Positions 1-4,827 of a stretch of DNA of 7,103 bases are shown here, one piece after another. The DNA comes from Micavibrio sp. UBA2020 (lineage in GTDB: Bacteria > Pseudomonadota > Alphaproteobacteria > Micavibrionales > UBA2020): assembly GCA_002334985.1 (NCBI GenBank), contig DDBY01000171.1, positions 1 through 7,103 of the forward strand, in the 5' to 3' direction. The notes beneath the pieces are model-generated. The model did not search any database and was not told the origin of the DNA. It saw only the letters and a list, made by a program, of their open reading frames with translations. The first letter of the stretch is position 1. The number at the start of each line of letters is the position of its first letter. Made by a program: the position numbers and the translations under genes.

Positions 1-203
1 CCGGCGTTGATACGCTGAATCCACAGACCGCGGAATTCCGCTTTCTTGGCGCGGCGGTCGCGGTATGCGTATTGCAGAGCCTTTTCGAGGCGTTGCAGCG
101 CCATGCGGAAGCATTTGCTGCTGCGGCCGCGATAGCCTTTGGCCAGACGCAGGACTTTTTTGTGACGATTGATAGAGGATGTACCACCTTTAACGCGAGC
201 CAT
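1..203 (-). CDS. rplT: 50S ribosomal protein L20 (partial, C-terminus cut by window edge)
   Basis: L20 is an early-assembling protein of the large ribosomal subunit that binds 23S rRNA; in several bacteria it also represses its own operon. The first 67 residues are visible. They begin [18 protein letters not shown] and continue through [20 protein letters not shown] and WIQRINAG, the highly conserved basic N-terminal part of L20. The rest (about 50 residues in a typical L20) lies beyond base 1. The ATG at 203-201 shares its first base with the last base of the rpmI stop codon (TAATG), and an AAGGAGG motif lies 7 nt upstream. The gene is therefore almost certainly cotranscribed and translationally coupled with rpmI. 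pheS/pheT commonly follow rplT in related genomes, but they would be outside this window. Confidence 0.97.
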   Translation of the reverse strand, partial: MARVKGGTSSINRHKKVLRLAKGYRGRSSKCFRMALQRLEKALQYAYRDRRAKKAEFRGLWIQRINA

Positions 204-487
204 TATGCAGCCTCCTTCTTCGCTTTATTTTTGGCATTGAGCTGCATTTGCTTTTTCAGCTGTTGGCGCGTCTTGCGCTTTTTGCTGCGCTCATAGGGCA
301 GGAAGTTGTCGAGAATGATTTTCGCGTCCATGTCCGCCATAATCAGGGTGGCACGGCTGTCGCGTTTCATTTTCTTGGATTTGCTGACAAGGCGGTGGCG
401 CTTGTGTGCGGCGCGGGCTTGTACTTTACCGCGGCGGGTCACACTGAAACGCTTTTTGGCGCCCGAGTGGGTCTTCATCTTTGGCAT
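203..487 (-). CDS. rpmI: 50S ribosomal protein L35 with a lysine-rich C-terminal extension
   Basis: L35 is a small basic protein of the 50S subunit. Residues 1-65 match the whole usual L35: [20 protein letters not shown] at the N-terminus, the basic [14 protein letters not shown] core and the closing NFLPY. The family is normally about 64-67 residues, but this one has 94. The additional ~29 residues (66-94) are rich in K, R and Q, with no hydrophobic core, and are probably a disordered RNA-binding tail. The last codons of the tail also contain the ribosome binding site of rplT. The start ATG at 487 has an AAAGGA motif about 8 nt upstream. infC, often the first gene of this operon, is absent, so rpmI is the first gene after its own promoter. 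The family is certain; the role of the tail is unknown. Confidence 0.96.
   Translation of the reverse strand: MPKMKTHSGAKKRFSVTRRGKVQARAAHKRHRLVSKSKKMKRDSRATLIMADMDAKIILDNFLPYERSKKRKTRQQLKKQMQLNAKNKAKKEAA
211..217 (-). promoter_or_regulatory. Ribosome binding site of rplT inside the end of rpmI
   Basis: On the minus strand this reads AAGGAGG, a near-perfect Shine-Dalgarno site 7 nt before the rplT ATG. It lies within the Lys-Glu-Ala codons that close rpmI. Together with the TAATG stop/start overlap, this suggests that ribosomes finishing L35 restart on L20. Confidence 0.8.
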
Positions 488-554
488 TTTCTTTTCCTTT
501 CGATTAAACGTTCAGCAGTAGGCGAGGCAGCCAAATACGAGCCAGCTTACCGCC

Positions 555-574
555 GCAGCCCCCGAAAGAGCTGC
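555..574 (-). promoter_or_regulatory. Hairpin in the rpmI leader
   Basis: In the minus-strand transcript GCAGCUC (574-568) pairs with GGGCUGC (561-555): 7 bp with one G-U pair and a UUUCGG loop. It falls just after the predicted transcription start (about 580) in a ~90-nt leader. L20-operon leaders are often folded and bound by L20, so it may be an autoregulatory element. That role is inferred only from position, and no known leader consensus was matched. Confidence 0.35.
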
Positions 575-586
575 TTTAAGTGGGTT

Positions 587-616
587 TTTATAAGAGAAAG
601 CCTTGCTTTGAGTCAA
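587..616 (-). promoter_or_regulatory. Predicted sigma70 promoter for rpmI-rplT
   Basis: On the minus strand there is a -35 TTGACT (616-611), an 18-bp spacer and a -10 TATAAA (592-587). The predicted start is near 580, about 90 nt before the rpmI ATG. It is the best -35/-10 pair I found upstream of rpmI, and it points away from the PilZ promoter on the other strand. Confidence 0.55.
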
Positions 617-663
617 GGAAAAGCCATCTTGCGTCGTCAAAAATATGGCAAAACTGAAGGGGC

Positions 664-692
664 TTGACAGCAAACAATTCCATAATTATAAA
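664..692 (+). promoter_or_regulatory. Predicted sigma70 promoter for the PilZ gene
   Basis: A perfect -35 TTGACA (664-669) and a -10 TATAAA (687-692) are separated by 17 bp. The predicted start is near 699, giving a leader of about 97 nt. A weaker second pair (TTGACT at 740-745, TAAAAA at 762-767) lies closer to the gene. The 488-796 spacer otherwise holds only the divergent rpmI promoter and leader. Confidence 0.65.
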
Positions 693-707
693 ACATTGTG
701 CGTTTTT

Positions 708-717
708 AACGGCCGTT
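708..717 (+). promoter_or_regulatory. Perfect 10-bp palindrome just after the PilZ-gene start site
   Basis: AACGGCCGTT is a perfect inverted repeat about 9 bp downstream of the predicted transcription start, where repressors often bind. No regulator is known for this site, and a 10-bp palindrome can arise by chance. Confidence 0.25.
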
Positions 718-796
718 CAAGATTATGGTATTGAAAAACTTGACTTTCTGCCCTTGCGGCCTAAAAAATGAAACATGAAGAGGAAGGAGGAGCCCG

Positions 797-1198
797 ATGA
801 TTGATCGTCTCCTGAACATACTCGGCCTTGGTGACGGCTCCCTGAACGGGGCGTCCGAATGGCGCCGCCGGCACGTCCGGCATGATATCCGGGAATCAGG
901 CGTGGAAGCGGAAGTTGAAATCAACGGCCGTGCCTATAGCCTGCGGGACTGGAGCATGGGCGGCCTTTGCTTTGATGCCGACAACATGCCCGAAGCCGGA
1001 CAGGATATCGATATGAATATCCGCTTCCGCCTGCCGCATGAAACCATCACTATCCGCCAAAACGGCCGTGTCGTGCGCGCGATGAAAAAGCGCATCGCCG
1101 CCGAATTCGTGCAAACGACGCCTGATATGCAGCGCCGTTTCCGGAAAGTGCTGGATGGCATGCACGCCCTGCAATTCGTGGAATCGCAGGTCGCCTAA
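797..1198 (+). CDS. Small PilZ-domain protein (putative cyclic-di-GMP receptor)
   Basis: PilZ domains bind cyclic di-GMP and pass the signal to motility, polysaccharide or other envelope outputs. This 133-residue protein is essentially one PilZ domain. An arginine-rich block, RRRHVRHDIR at 23-32, supplies the first binding motif (RxxxR). DWSMGG at 51-56 fits the second motif ([D/N]xSxxG). Beta-strand-like segments follow (INGRAYSLR, DMNIRFRL, ITIRQNGRVVRA, IAAEFV), then a short C-terminal helix. Both motifs are intact, so ligand binding is plausible. No enzymatic or membrane domain is attached, so it probably acts in the cytosol on an unknown partner. The ATG has an AAGGAGG site 6 nt upstream. 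It appears to have its own promoter and is followed by a hairpin cluster rather than a close neighbour, so it may be monocistronic. Confidence 0.88.
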   Translation: MIDRLLNILGLGDGSLNGASEWRRRHVRHDIRESGVEAEVEINGRAYSLRDWSMGGLCFDADNMPEAGQDIDMNIRFRLPHETITIRQNGRVVRAMKKRIAAEFVQTTPDMQRRFRKVLDGMHALQFVESQVA

Positions 1199-1205
1199 GG
1201 CAAGG

Positions 1206-1255
1206 CCCAAGGCACGTCTTGGGGCGGGGCTGCCCCGCGCCCGCCTTTGCGGGCG
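1206..1255 (+). other. Three abutting GC-rich stem-loops after the PilZ gene
   Basis: Starting 7 bp after the PilZ stop codon, three perfect inverted repeats lie side by side. CCCAAG/CTTGGG (1206-1211 and 1218-1223) has a 6-nt loop. GCGGGG/CCCCGC (1224-1229 and 1233-1238) has a CTG loop. CGCCCGC/GCGGGCG (1238-1244 and 1249-1255) has a CTTT loop. No T-run follows, so this is not a classical intrinsic terminator. It may protect the 3' end of the PilZ mRNA, assist termination, or be a dispersed intergenic repeat. Confidence 0.6.
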
Positions 1256-1256
1256 G

Positions 1257-1285
1257 TTGCCACTTGCGGCCAAAACAGCTAGAAC
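1257..1285 (+). promoter_or_regulatory. Possible promoter for the membrane protein-pyrE unit
   Basis: TTGCCA (1257-1262) and TAGAAC (1280-1285) are separated by 17 bp, directly after the hairpin cluster. The predicted start is near 1292, about 59 nt before the next ATG. The -10 is only a partial consensus match. Confidence 0.35.
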
Positions 1286-1302
1286 AGACAGAAGATTAAA
1301 GT

Positions 1303-1328
1303 CGCCTGCACGCCGATGGCCGCAGGCG
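1303..1328 (+). promoter_or_regulatory. Stem-loop just upstream of the membrane protein's ribosome binding site
   Basis: CGCCTGC (1303-1309) and GCAGGCG (1322-1328) form a perfect 7-bp stem with a 12-nt loop, 8 nt before the GGGAGG site at 1337-1342. It would lie in the 5' leader and could influence translation or mRNA stability. No known riboswitch or leader was recognised. Confidence 0.35.
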
Positions 1329-1350
1329 CTTCGCACGGGAGGCATAGCGC

Positions 1351-1677
1351 ATGATAGGCACGTTCATCTTTTTGCTGGGCATTGTCGGCCTTGTGGTGCT
1401 TTGGTGCTTTTTCAGCTTTCAGCCGCGCTATGTGAACGAGCGCCTGCTCAAGGCCTTCAACTGGACGGTTGTGGGCATGTGCGTGATGTTCTGCCTCGGC
1501 CTTTGCGCCTATATCTACAGCGACATGTCGCCCGAAGGCCGGGGGGAATATTTCTTCCTCTTCGCGCTGGGCGGCTGCCTGGGTGTTGAAATTGTTTTTT
1601 TCAGCGTAGGGCTTTTGCTGCGTAACTTCTGGATTTTTGCGCCGCCGCGCCGCCGCGGGCATAGTCTTTTCGACTAA
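1351..1677 (+). CDS. Small integral membrane protein of unknown function
   Basis: I do not recognise this 108-residue protein. Three strongly hydrophobic stretches are visible: residues 1-22 (MIGTFIFLLGIVGLVVLWCF), about 37-56 (WTVVGMCVMFCLGLCAYIY) and about 67-90 (YFFLFALGGCLGVEIVFFSV onward). A charged loop (YVNERLLK) lies between helices 1 and 2, and an acidic loop (SDMSPEGRGEY) between 2 and 3. The C-terminus is basic (PPRRRGHSLFD), which by the positive-inside rule suggests that it faces the cytoplasm. Cysteines cluster in helix 2 (C43, C48, C52). The start has a GGGAGG site 8 nt upstream. It ends 32 bp before pyrE on the same strand, so the two are probably cotranscribed, but the position gives no functional clue. 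Confidence 0.75.
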   Translation: MIGTFIFLLGIVGLVVLWCFFSFQPRYVNERLLKAFNWTVVGMCVMFCLGLCAYIYSDMSPEGRGEYFFLFALGGCLGVEIVFFSVGLLLRNFWIFAPPRRRGHSLFD

Positions 1678-1709
1678 CTCTCGTCTTTTCCGCATACAGG
1701 GAGCTTGCC

Positions 1710-2408
1710 ATGACGTCCTCTTCTTTCGACCGTGATGCCGCCGCCGCACGGGTCGCATCGCTTTTGCTGGATATCGGCGCTGTGCATTTCAATGCGGATA
1801 CGCCTTATATCTTTACCTCCGGCTGGGCGAGCCCCGTCTATATCGATTGCCGCAAGGTGATTTCGTTTCTGGATGCGCGGCGCGAAATCATCGCGCTGGG
1901 CGCGGCGCAGCTGTCATCGGCGCTCGACGTGGCGGCGATTGATTACATCGCTGGCGGTGAGACGGCGGGTATTTCCTACGCCGCATGGCTATCGGAAACG
2001 CTGGGCAAGCCGATGCTGTATGTACGCAAAAAACCCAAAAGCTTCGGCCGCAACGCGCGTATCGAGGGGCAATTCCCCGAAGGCGCGCGCGTGCTTTTGG
2101 TCGAAGACCTCGCGACCGATGGTGCCAGCAAGGTTTCCTTCGCCGACGCCCTGCGCGAAGCGGGCGCGGTCGTGACCGATGTTTTTTCCGTCTTTTTCTA
2201 CGGCATCTATCCCGAAAGCGCGAAAATTCTGGGCGATGCGGGTTTGTCGCTGCACGCGCTTTGCACATGGCACGACGTTTTGGCCGAAGCGCGCCGCCGC
2301 GGCAGCTTTAAGCCGGAGGTGCTGGCCGAAGTTGAAAAATTCCTCGCCGCACCTGCCGCGTGGTCGGCTGCCCATGGCGGCGTCAGCACGCGCAGCGTTT
2401 CTGCCTGA
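1710..2408 (+). CDS. pyrE: Orotate phosphoribosyltransferase
   Basis: PyrE is the cytosolic enzyme that joins orotate to PRPP, giving orotidine 5'-monophosphate and pyrophosphate, the fifth step of de novo pyrimidine synthesis. The 232-residue protein has the expected order of motifs: FTSGWASPVYID (35-46) near the N-terminus, YVRKKPKSFGRNARIEG (104-120) with the basic catalytic-loop residues, and the PRPP-binding loop VLLVEDLATDGAS (128-140). The EDLATDG version of the loop and the tail FLAAPAAWSAAHGG (211-224) match my memory of alphaproteobacterial PyrE proteins, and all key residues look intact. The ATG at 1710 has an AGGGAG site 6 nt upstream. Eight extra residues (VSTRSVSA) follow the conserved end. 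A DUF423 gene starts within 25 bp downstream, and no pyr leader or attenuator was seen. Confidence 0.96.
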   Translation: MTSSSFDRDAAAARVASLLLDIGAVHFNADTPYIFTSGWASPVYIDCRKVISFLDARREIIALGAAQLSSALDVAAIDYIAGGETAGISYAAWLSETLGKPMLYVRKKPKSFGRNARIEGQFPEGARVLLVEDLATDGASKVSFADALREAGAVVTDVFSVFFYGIYPESAKILGDAGLSLHALCTWHDVLAEARRRGSFKPEVLAEVEKFLAAPAAWSAAHGGVSTRSVSA

Positions 2409-2432
2409 CAGGCGCTGGCGCAGTTGATGTGC

Positions 2433-2816
2433 ATGGATAAAATATTTATCACGCTGGCCGGTTTTTTTGGCGCATCGGGTGTGGCGCTCGGCGCCTATGC
2501 CAGCCACGGCCATATTTTTGCCGATGACGCCGCGCGCGCCAGCATGCAAATGGCCGTGCAATATCAAATGCTGCATGCGCTTGCGCTTTTGGCGCTGGGT
2601 ATCTGGGCGCGCGGGGGCGGCAGGTCTGTACCGCTTCTGGCGGCGGGGGCGCTGTTCACACTCGGCATTCTGGTTTTTTCCGGTTTCATTTATTTGCGTA
2701 CCCTTGGCCTGACAGATGCCCTGCGCGGTTTTGTGCCGTCGGGCGGGGTGGCGTTGATGGCGGGCTGGCTTTGCGCGGCTGTTGCCGCATGGCGGTCTGC
2801 GCCCACGCGGGCGTAA
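2433..2816 (+). CDS. DUF423 family (YgdD-like) inner membrane protein
   Basis: DUF423 proteins, such as E. coli YgdD, are small four-helix inner membrane proteins of unknown function. With the start at 2433 this one has 127 residues, the usual size. Family hallmarks are present: ASGVALGAYASHG (14-26) in helix 1, MAVQYQMLHALALLALG (40-56) in helix 2, LFTLGILVFSGFIYL (74-88) in helix 3 and VPSGGVALMAGW (101-112) in helix 4. Three start codons are close together: TTG 2424, ATG 2427 and ATG 2433. I chose 2433 because the protein then begins directly with MDKIF and the first helix. The only Shine-Dalgarno-like sequence is weak and better spaced for 2424 or 2427, so the start is uncertain by up to three residues. 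It is probably cotranscribed with pyrE. Confidence 0.88.
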   Translation: MDKIFITLAGFFGASGVALGAYASHGHIFADDAARASMQMAVQYQMLHALALLALGIWARGGGRSVPLLAAGALFTLGILVFSGFIYLRTLGLTDALRGFVPSGGVALMAGWLCAAVAAWRSAPTRA

Positions 2817-2824
2817 TATTTTTT
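2798..2824 (+). terminator. Intrinsic terminator overlapping the DUF423 stop codon
   Basis: TGCGCCC (2798-2804) pairs with GGGCGTA (2809-2815): 7 bp including one G-U, with an ACGC loop. ATA and a run of six T's (2819-2824) follow. The right arm includes the first two bases of the TAA stop codon, so terminator and coding end share bases. It should end the pyrE-DUF423 transcript. Confidence 0.65.
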
Positions 2825-2856
2825 GAAATCAAGGGGTTCTGCATGGACATCGCTGA

Positions 2857-2885
2857 TTGACATATTGTTGCGCAGATGTTAGGTA
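2857..2885 (+). promoter_or_regulatory. Possible promoter for the coiled-coil gene pair
   Basis: A perfect -35 TTGACA (2857-2862) is followed 17 bp later by a poor -10, TAGGTA (2880-2885). The predicted start near 2892 would leave a ~33-nt leader. Its position just after a terminator and before a new gene pair supports it, but the -10 is weak. Confidence 0.4.
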
Positions 2886-2924
2886 AATAGACCTTTCCAC
2901 CCTCCGCCCGAAAGCAGATTCGTC

Positions 2925-3203
2925 ATGCCGATGGACAGTACAGACCTCAAGGTTGTGCGCGGGATTCTCGAAGCCGTTCGCAGCGGGGACGAAGTCACGC
3001 ACCAGCTACTGCGCCTGCTGAAAGAGCAGTCGGTGAAAAACGATGCCGGCACGGCCAAGGCTTTCAACCGCGTCGCCGACGCGCTGGAGGCGATGACAGC
3101 GGAAATCCGCGGTCTGCGCGAAGACCTGAAACCCTCCATGCAAAAACCGCGGGCCTTGCGCGCGCAAAAACCGGCGCGCGGCGCGGGCGGGGGCGCACCA
3201 TGA
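2925..3203 (+). CDS. Small helical/coiled-coil protein, first of a pair
   Basis: I cannot assign this 92-residue protein to a family. Residues 5-70 look almost entirely helical, with hydrophobic residues in heptad-like spacing (VVRGILEAV, LLRLLKEQ, AFNRVADALEAM, IRGLREDL), suggesting a short coiled coil or helical bundle. The last ~22 residues (71-92) are basic and rich in Ala, Gly and Pro, probably a disordered tail. No signal peptide or membrane helix is present, so it is likely cytosolic. The ATG at 2925 lacks a clear Shine-Dalgarno site, and an in-frame ATG at 2931 is an alternative. Its stop overlaps the next start in ATGA, indicating translational coupling. It shares an AFNR[V/M]A segment with that neighbour, suggesting common origin or a joint complex. 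Confidence 0.7.
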   Translation: MPMDSTDLKVVRGILEAVRSGDEVTHQLLRLLKEQSVKNDAGTAKAFNRVADALEAMTAEIRGLREDLKPSMQKPRALRAQKPARGAGGGAP

Positions 3204-3487
3204 GCGAGTGGAGCTACTACGACAAGCGCGATGTTGTCGATAACGCCAAGACCGCAGCCAAAGGTGTCACAGATACGCAGCGGGAAATAAAATCCCTGCG
3301 CGACGAAGTGAAGGCACTGCGCGATGAACAGCGTGAACTGCTGCGCGTCAACCGCCAGCTGCTCGAAGCCTTCAACCGCATGGCGCGGGATGTCGAGCGC
3401 ATGCGCGAAGAAATGTACCCGAATGACAACGCGCCCAAACGCGGCCTGAAACGCCCCGCGGCCATGAAAGTGGTCAAAAAAAGCTGA
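3200..3487 (+). CDS. Small coiled-coil protein, second of a pair
   Basis: This 95-residue protein of unknown function is dominated by one long amphipathic, highly charged helix from about residue 24 to 73. Repeats such as IKSLRDEVKALRDEQRELL and MARDVERMREEM are typical of a coiled coil. The tail (75-95) is basic and includes KRGLKRPAAMKVVKKS. There is no signal peptide or membrane segment. The start overlaps the upstream stop (ATGA) with only a weak G-rich site before it, so translation probably depends on coupling. LLR followed by AFNRMA (57-62) resembles LLR and AFNRVA in the upstream protein. The stop codon is one base from the stop of the converging protease gene, leaving no room for a separate terminator. 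Confidence 0.7.
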   Translation: MSEWSYYDKRDVVDNAKTAAKGVTDTQREIKSLRDEVKALRDEQRELLRVNRQLLEAFNRMARDVERMREEMYPNDNAPKRGLKRPAAMKVVKKS

Positions 3488-3488
3488 C

Positions 3489-4652
3489 CTAGGCTTTGCG
3501 GCTTTCCGTCACGGGTTTGTCGTGGTCAATTTTCATCGTAATCGACAAAAACGCGGCAAGGTCGCGGAAACTGATGACGCCCATGAAGCGCGCGTCTTCG
3601 CCCGTAACCATCAGCATTTCCCGCCCCTGCGATTGCATGAGGTCAAGCGCGTCATAGGCGCCGGCATCGATGGCGATGGTATTGTCGGCCGACGGGCGTT
3701 CCATCACGCTGCCGACATGCAGCCAATGCCATTTGTGCCGGTCGAGCGATAGCAGCGCCTGCAGCGTCACCACGCCGACAAGCTTGTCTTTTTCCAGCAC
3801 GGGAAACGCTTTTTGATAGTGCTTGTACACATATTGGTCGACCATTTCGTTGATGGTCAGGTCGGGCGTGACGGTAACGATGCGGTTATGCATGAACCGC
3901 GCAACGGTTTCCGATGCCAGCAGGCTGCGGTTTTCCGTCTGGCGCACGTTGTATCCGCCCGCCGCATGCAGAAAAAGCCCCATGATGCCCGTCCACATGC
4001 CGGACATCACATCGTTGTATTGCAAAATAAGCCAGACGGCATAGCCGAGCAGCGCGTATGAAAACACCGCGCCGAGGCTGGAGGCAATGCGCGTCGCCAG
4101 CACAAGATTGCCTTTCACCTTCCAGATAACAGCGCGCAGCGCCCGCCCGCCATCCAGCGGAAAGGCGGGGATGACGTTAAACCCTGCGATAAGGATATTG
4201 AGAAGGCCGAGGAAGTGCAAAACCTCCGACGTCGGGCCCGCGGGCATGTAAATCAGATACGTCTGATAGGCGCCATAAAAAATACCGCCGAGCAGCGCGC
4301 TCATCGCGGGGCCTGCCAGCGCCATGAAAAATTCGCCCTTGGGATGGCTGGGCTCCCCCTTCATTTCCGCAACGCCGCCGAAGATGAACAGCGTGATGCT
4401 TTCAATCGGCATCTGGTAGTATTCGGCGATAACGGCATGCGCGACTTCGTGTGCGATGATGGACACCATCAAAAGCCCGAGTGCGGAGAGCGACATCAGC
4501 TGGTACACATCCGGATGGTGTCCGGGTATCAGGCGCGGAAAAGTATTCGTTGCCAGCATCCAGTAGATGAGCAGAGAGAGAAATACCCAGCTGAGGTCCG
4601 CCTTGACCTTGAAGCCGAAGCAGGTGAAAAGTGTGGCCCGTTTAAAAAACAC
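3489..4652 (-). CDS. Site-2 protease family (M50) metalloprotease with two CBS domains
   Basis: Site-2 proteases are intramembrane zinc proteases that cut substrates within or near the membrane, often to release anti-sigma or signalling factors. The 387-residue protein shows the zinc motif HEVAH (68-72) in a hydrophobic helix, FGGVAEM (91-97) and the third ligand motif PAFPLDGGR (162-170, D167), so the active site looks complete. About six hydrophobic segments fill residues 20-232. Two CBS domains follow (about 254-303 and 315-371); these typically sense adenine nucleotides. This layout matches the SpoIVFB-like/CBS branch of M50. The start is GTG at 4652: MFFKRATLFTCFGFKVKADLSW fits the typical family N-terminus, but the ribosome site is weak (GAAAG). 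The substrate is unknown, and no anti-sigma factor gene is nearby. A divergent lipoprotein gene lies upstream. Confidence 0.93.
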   Translation of the reverse strand: MFFKRATLFTCFGFKVKADLSWVFLSLLIYWMLATNTFPRLIPGHHPDVYQLMSLSALGLLMVSIIAHEVAHAVIAEYYQMPIESITLFIFGGVAEMKGEPSHPKGEFFMALAGPAMSALLGGIFYGAYQTYLIYMPAGPTSEVLHFLGLLNILIAGFNVIPAFPLDGGRALRAVIWKVKGNLVLATRIASSLGAVFSYALLGYAVWLILQYNDVMSGMWTGIMGLFLHAAGGYNVRQTENRSLLASETVARFMHNRIVTVTPDLTINEMVDQYVYKHYQKAFPVLEKDKLVGVVTLQALLSLDRHKWHWLHVGSVMERPSADNTIAIDAGAYDALDLMQSQGREMLMVTGEDARFMGVISFRDLAAFLSITMKIDHDKPVTESRKA

Positions 4653-4668
4653 GCTCTGTCTTTCTTTG

Positions 4669-4698
4669 TTTTTATTTTTGCCTGTGACGTTTTTTCAA
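4669..4698 (-). promoter_or_regulatory. Weak candidate promoter for the site-2 protease gene
   Basis: On the minus strand TTGAAA (4698-4693) and TAAAAA (4674-4669) are 18 bp apart. The predicted start is only about 10 nt before the GTG, an unusually short leader. The region is AT-rich, so the match may be chance. Confidence 0.22.
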
Positions 4699-4774
4699 GG
4701 TTTCTGCGGGCTTCCGCCGCAAATATCCTGCTTTTACGAAAGGCTGTTTTTGCGCCTGTCTGCCGGATAAGGGC

Positions 4775-4804
4775 TTGGCAGCGCAACTTTGATACTATTA
4801 AAAT
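4775..4804 (+). promoter_or_regulatory. Candidate promoter for the lipoprotein gene
   Basis: TTGGCA (4775-4780) and TAAAAT (4799-4804) are 18 bp apart; TACTAT (4793-4798) is an alternative -10. The start would be near 4811, about 17 nt before the ATG and directly at the GGGGGA ribosome site. Confidence 0.38.
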
Positions 4805-4827
4805 ACAGCCCGGGGGAAAATAACAAC

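Noticed and set aside
601..618. CCTTG/CAAGG inverted repeat as an operator
   Set aside because: Only 5 bp per arm with an 8-bp gap, and it includes the rpmI -35 box; too short to separate from chance.
1155..1589. Open frame joining the PilZ end, the hairpin cluster and the membrane protein
   Set aside because: It runs in a different frame through two supported genes and a hairpin region; its product is low-complexity and Arg/Ala-rich.
1989..2576. 195-codon minus-strand frame opposite pyrE and DUF423
   Set aside because: It is antisense to two well-identified genes, with no recognisable motif or ribosome site.
4215..4823. 202-codon plus-strand frame opposite the protease N-terminus
   Set aside because: It is a shadow of the protease gene, which has a complete M50 active site.
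4789..4827. TTG start at 4789 for the lipoprotein
   Set aside because: It would add residues before the signal peptide and overlap the predicted promoter. The ATG at 4828 gives a standard lipoprotein signal and has a GGGGGA site.
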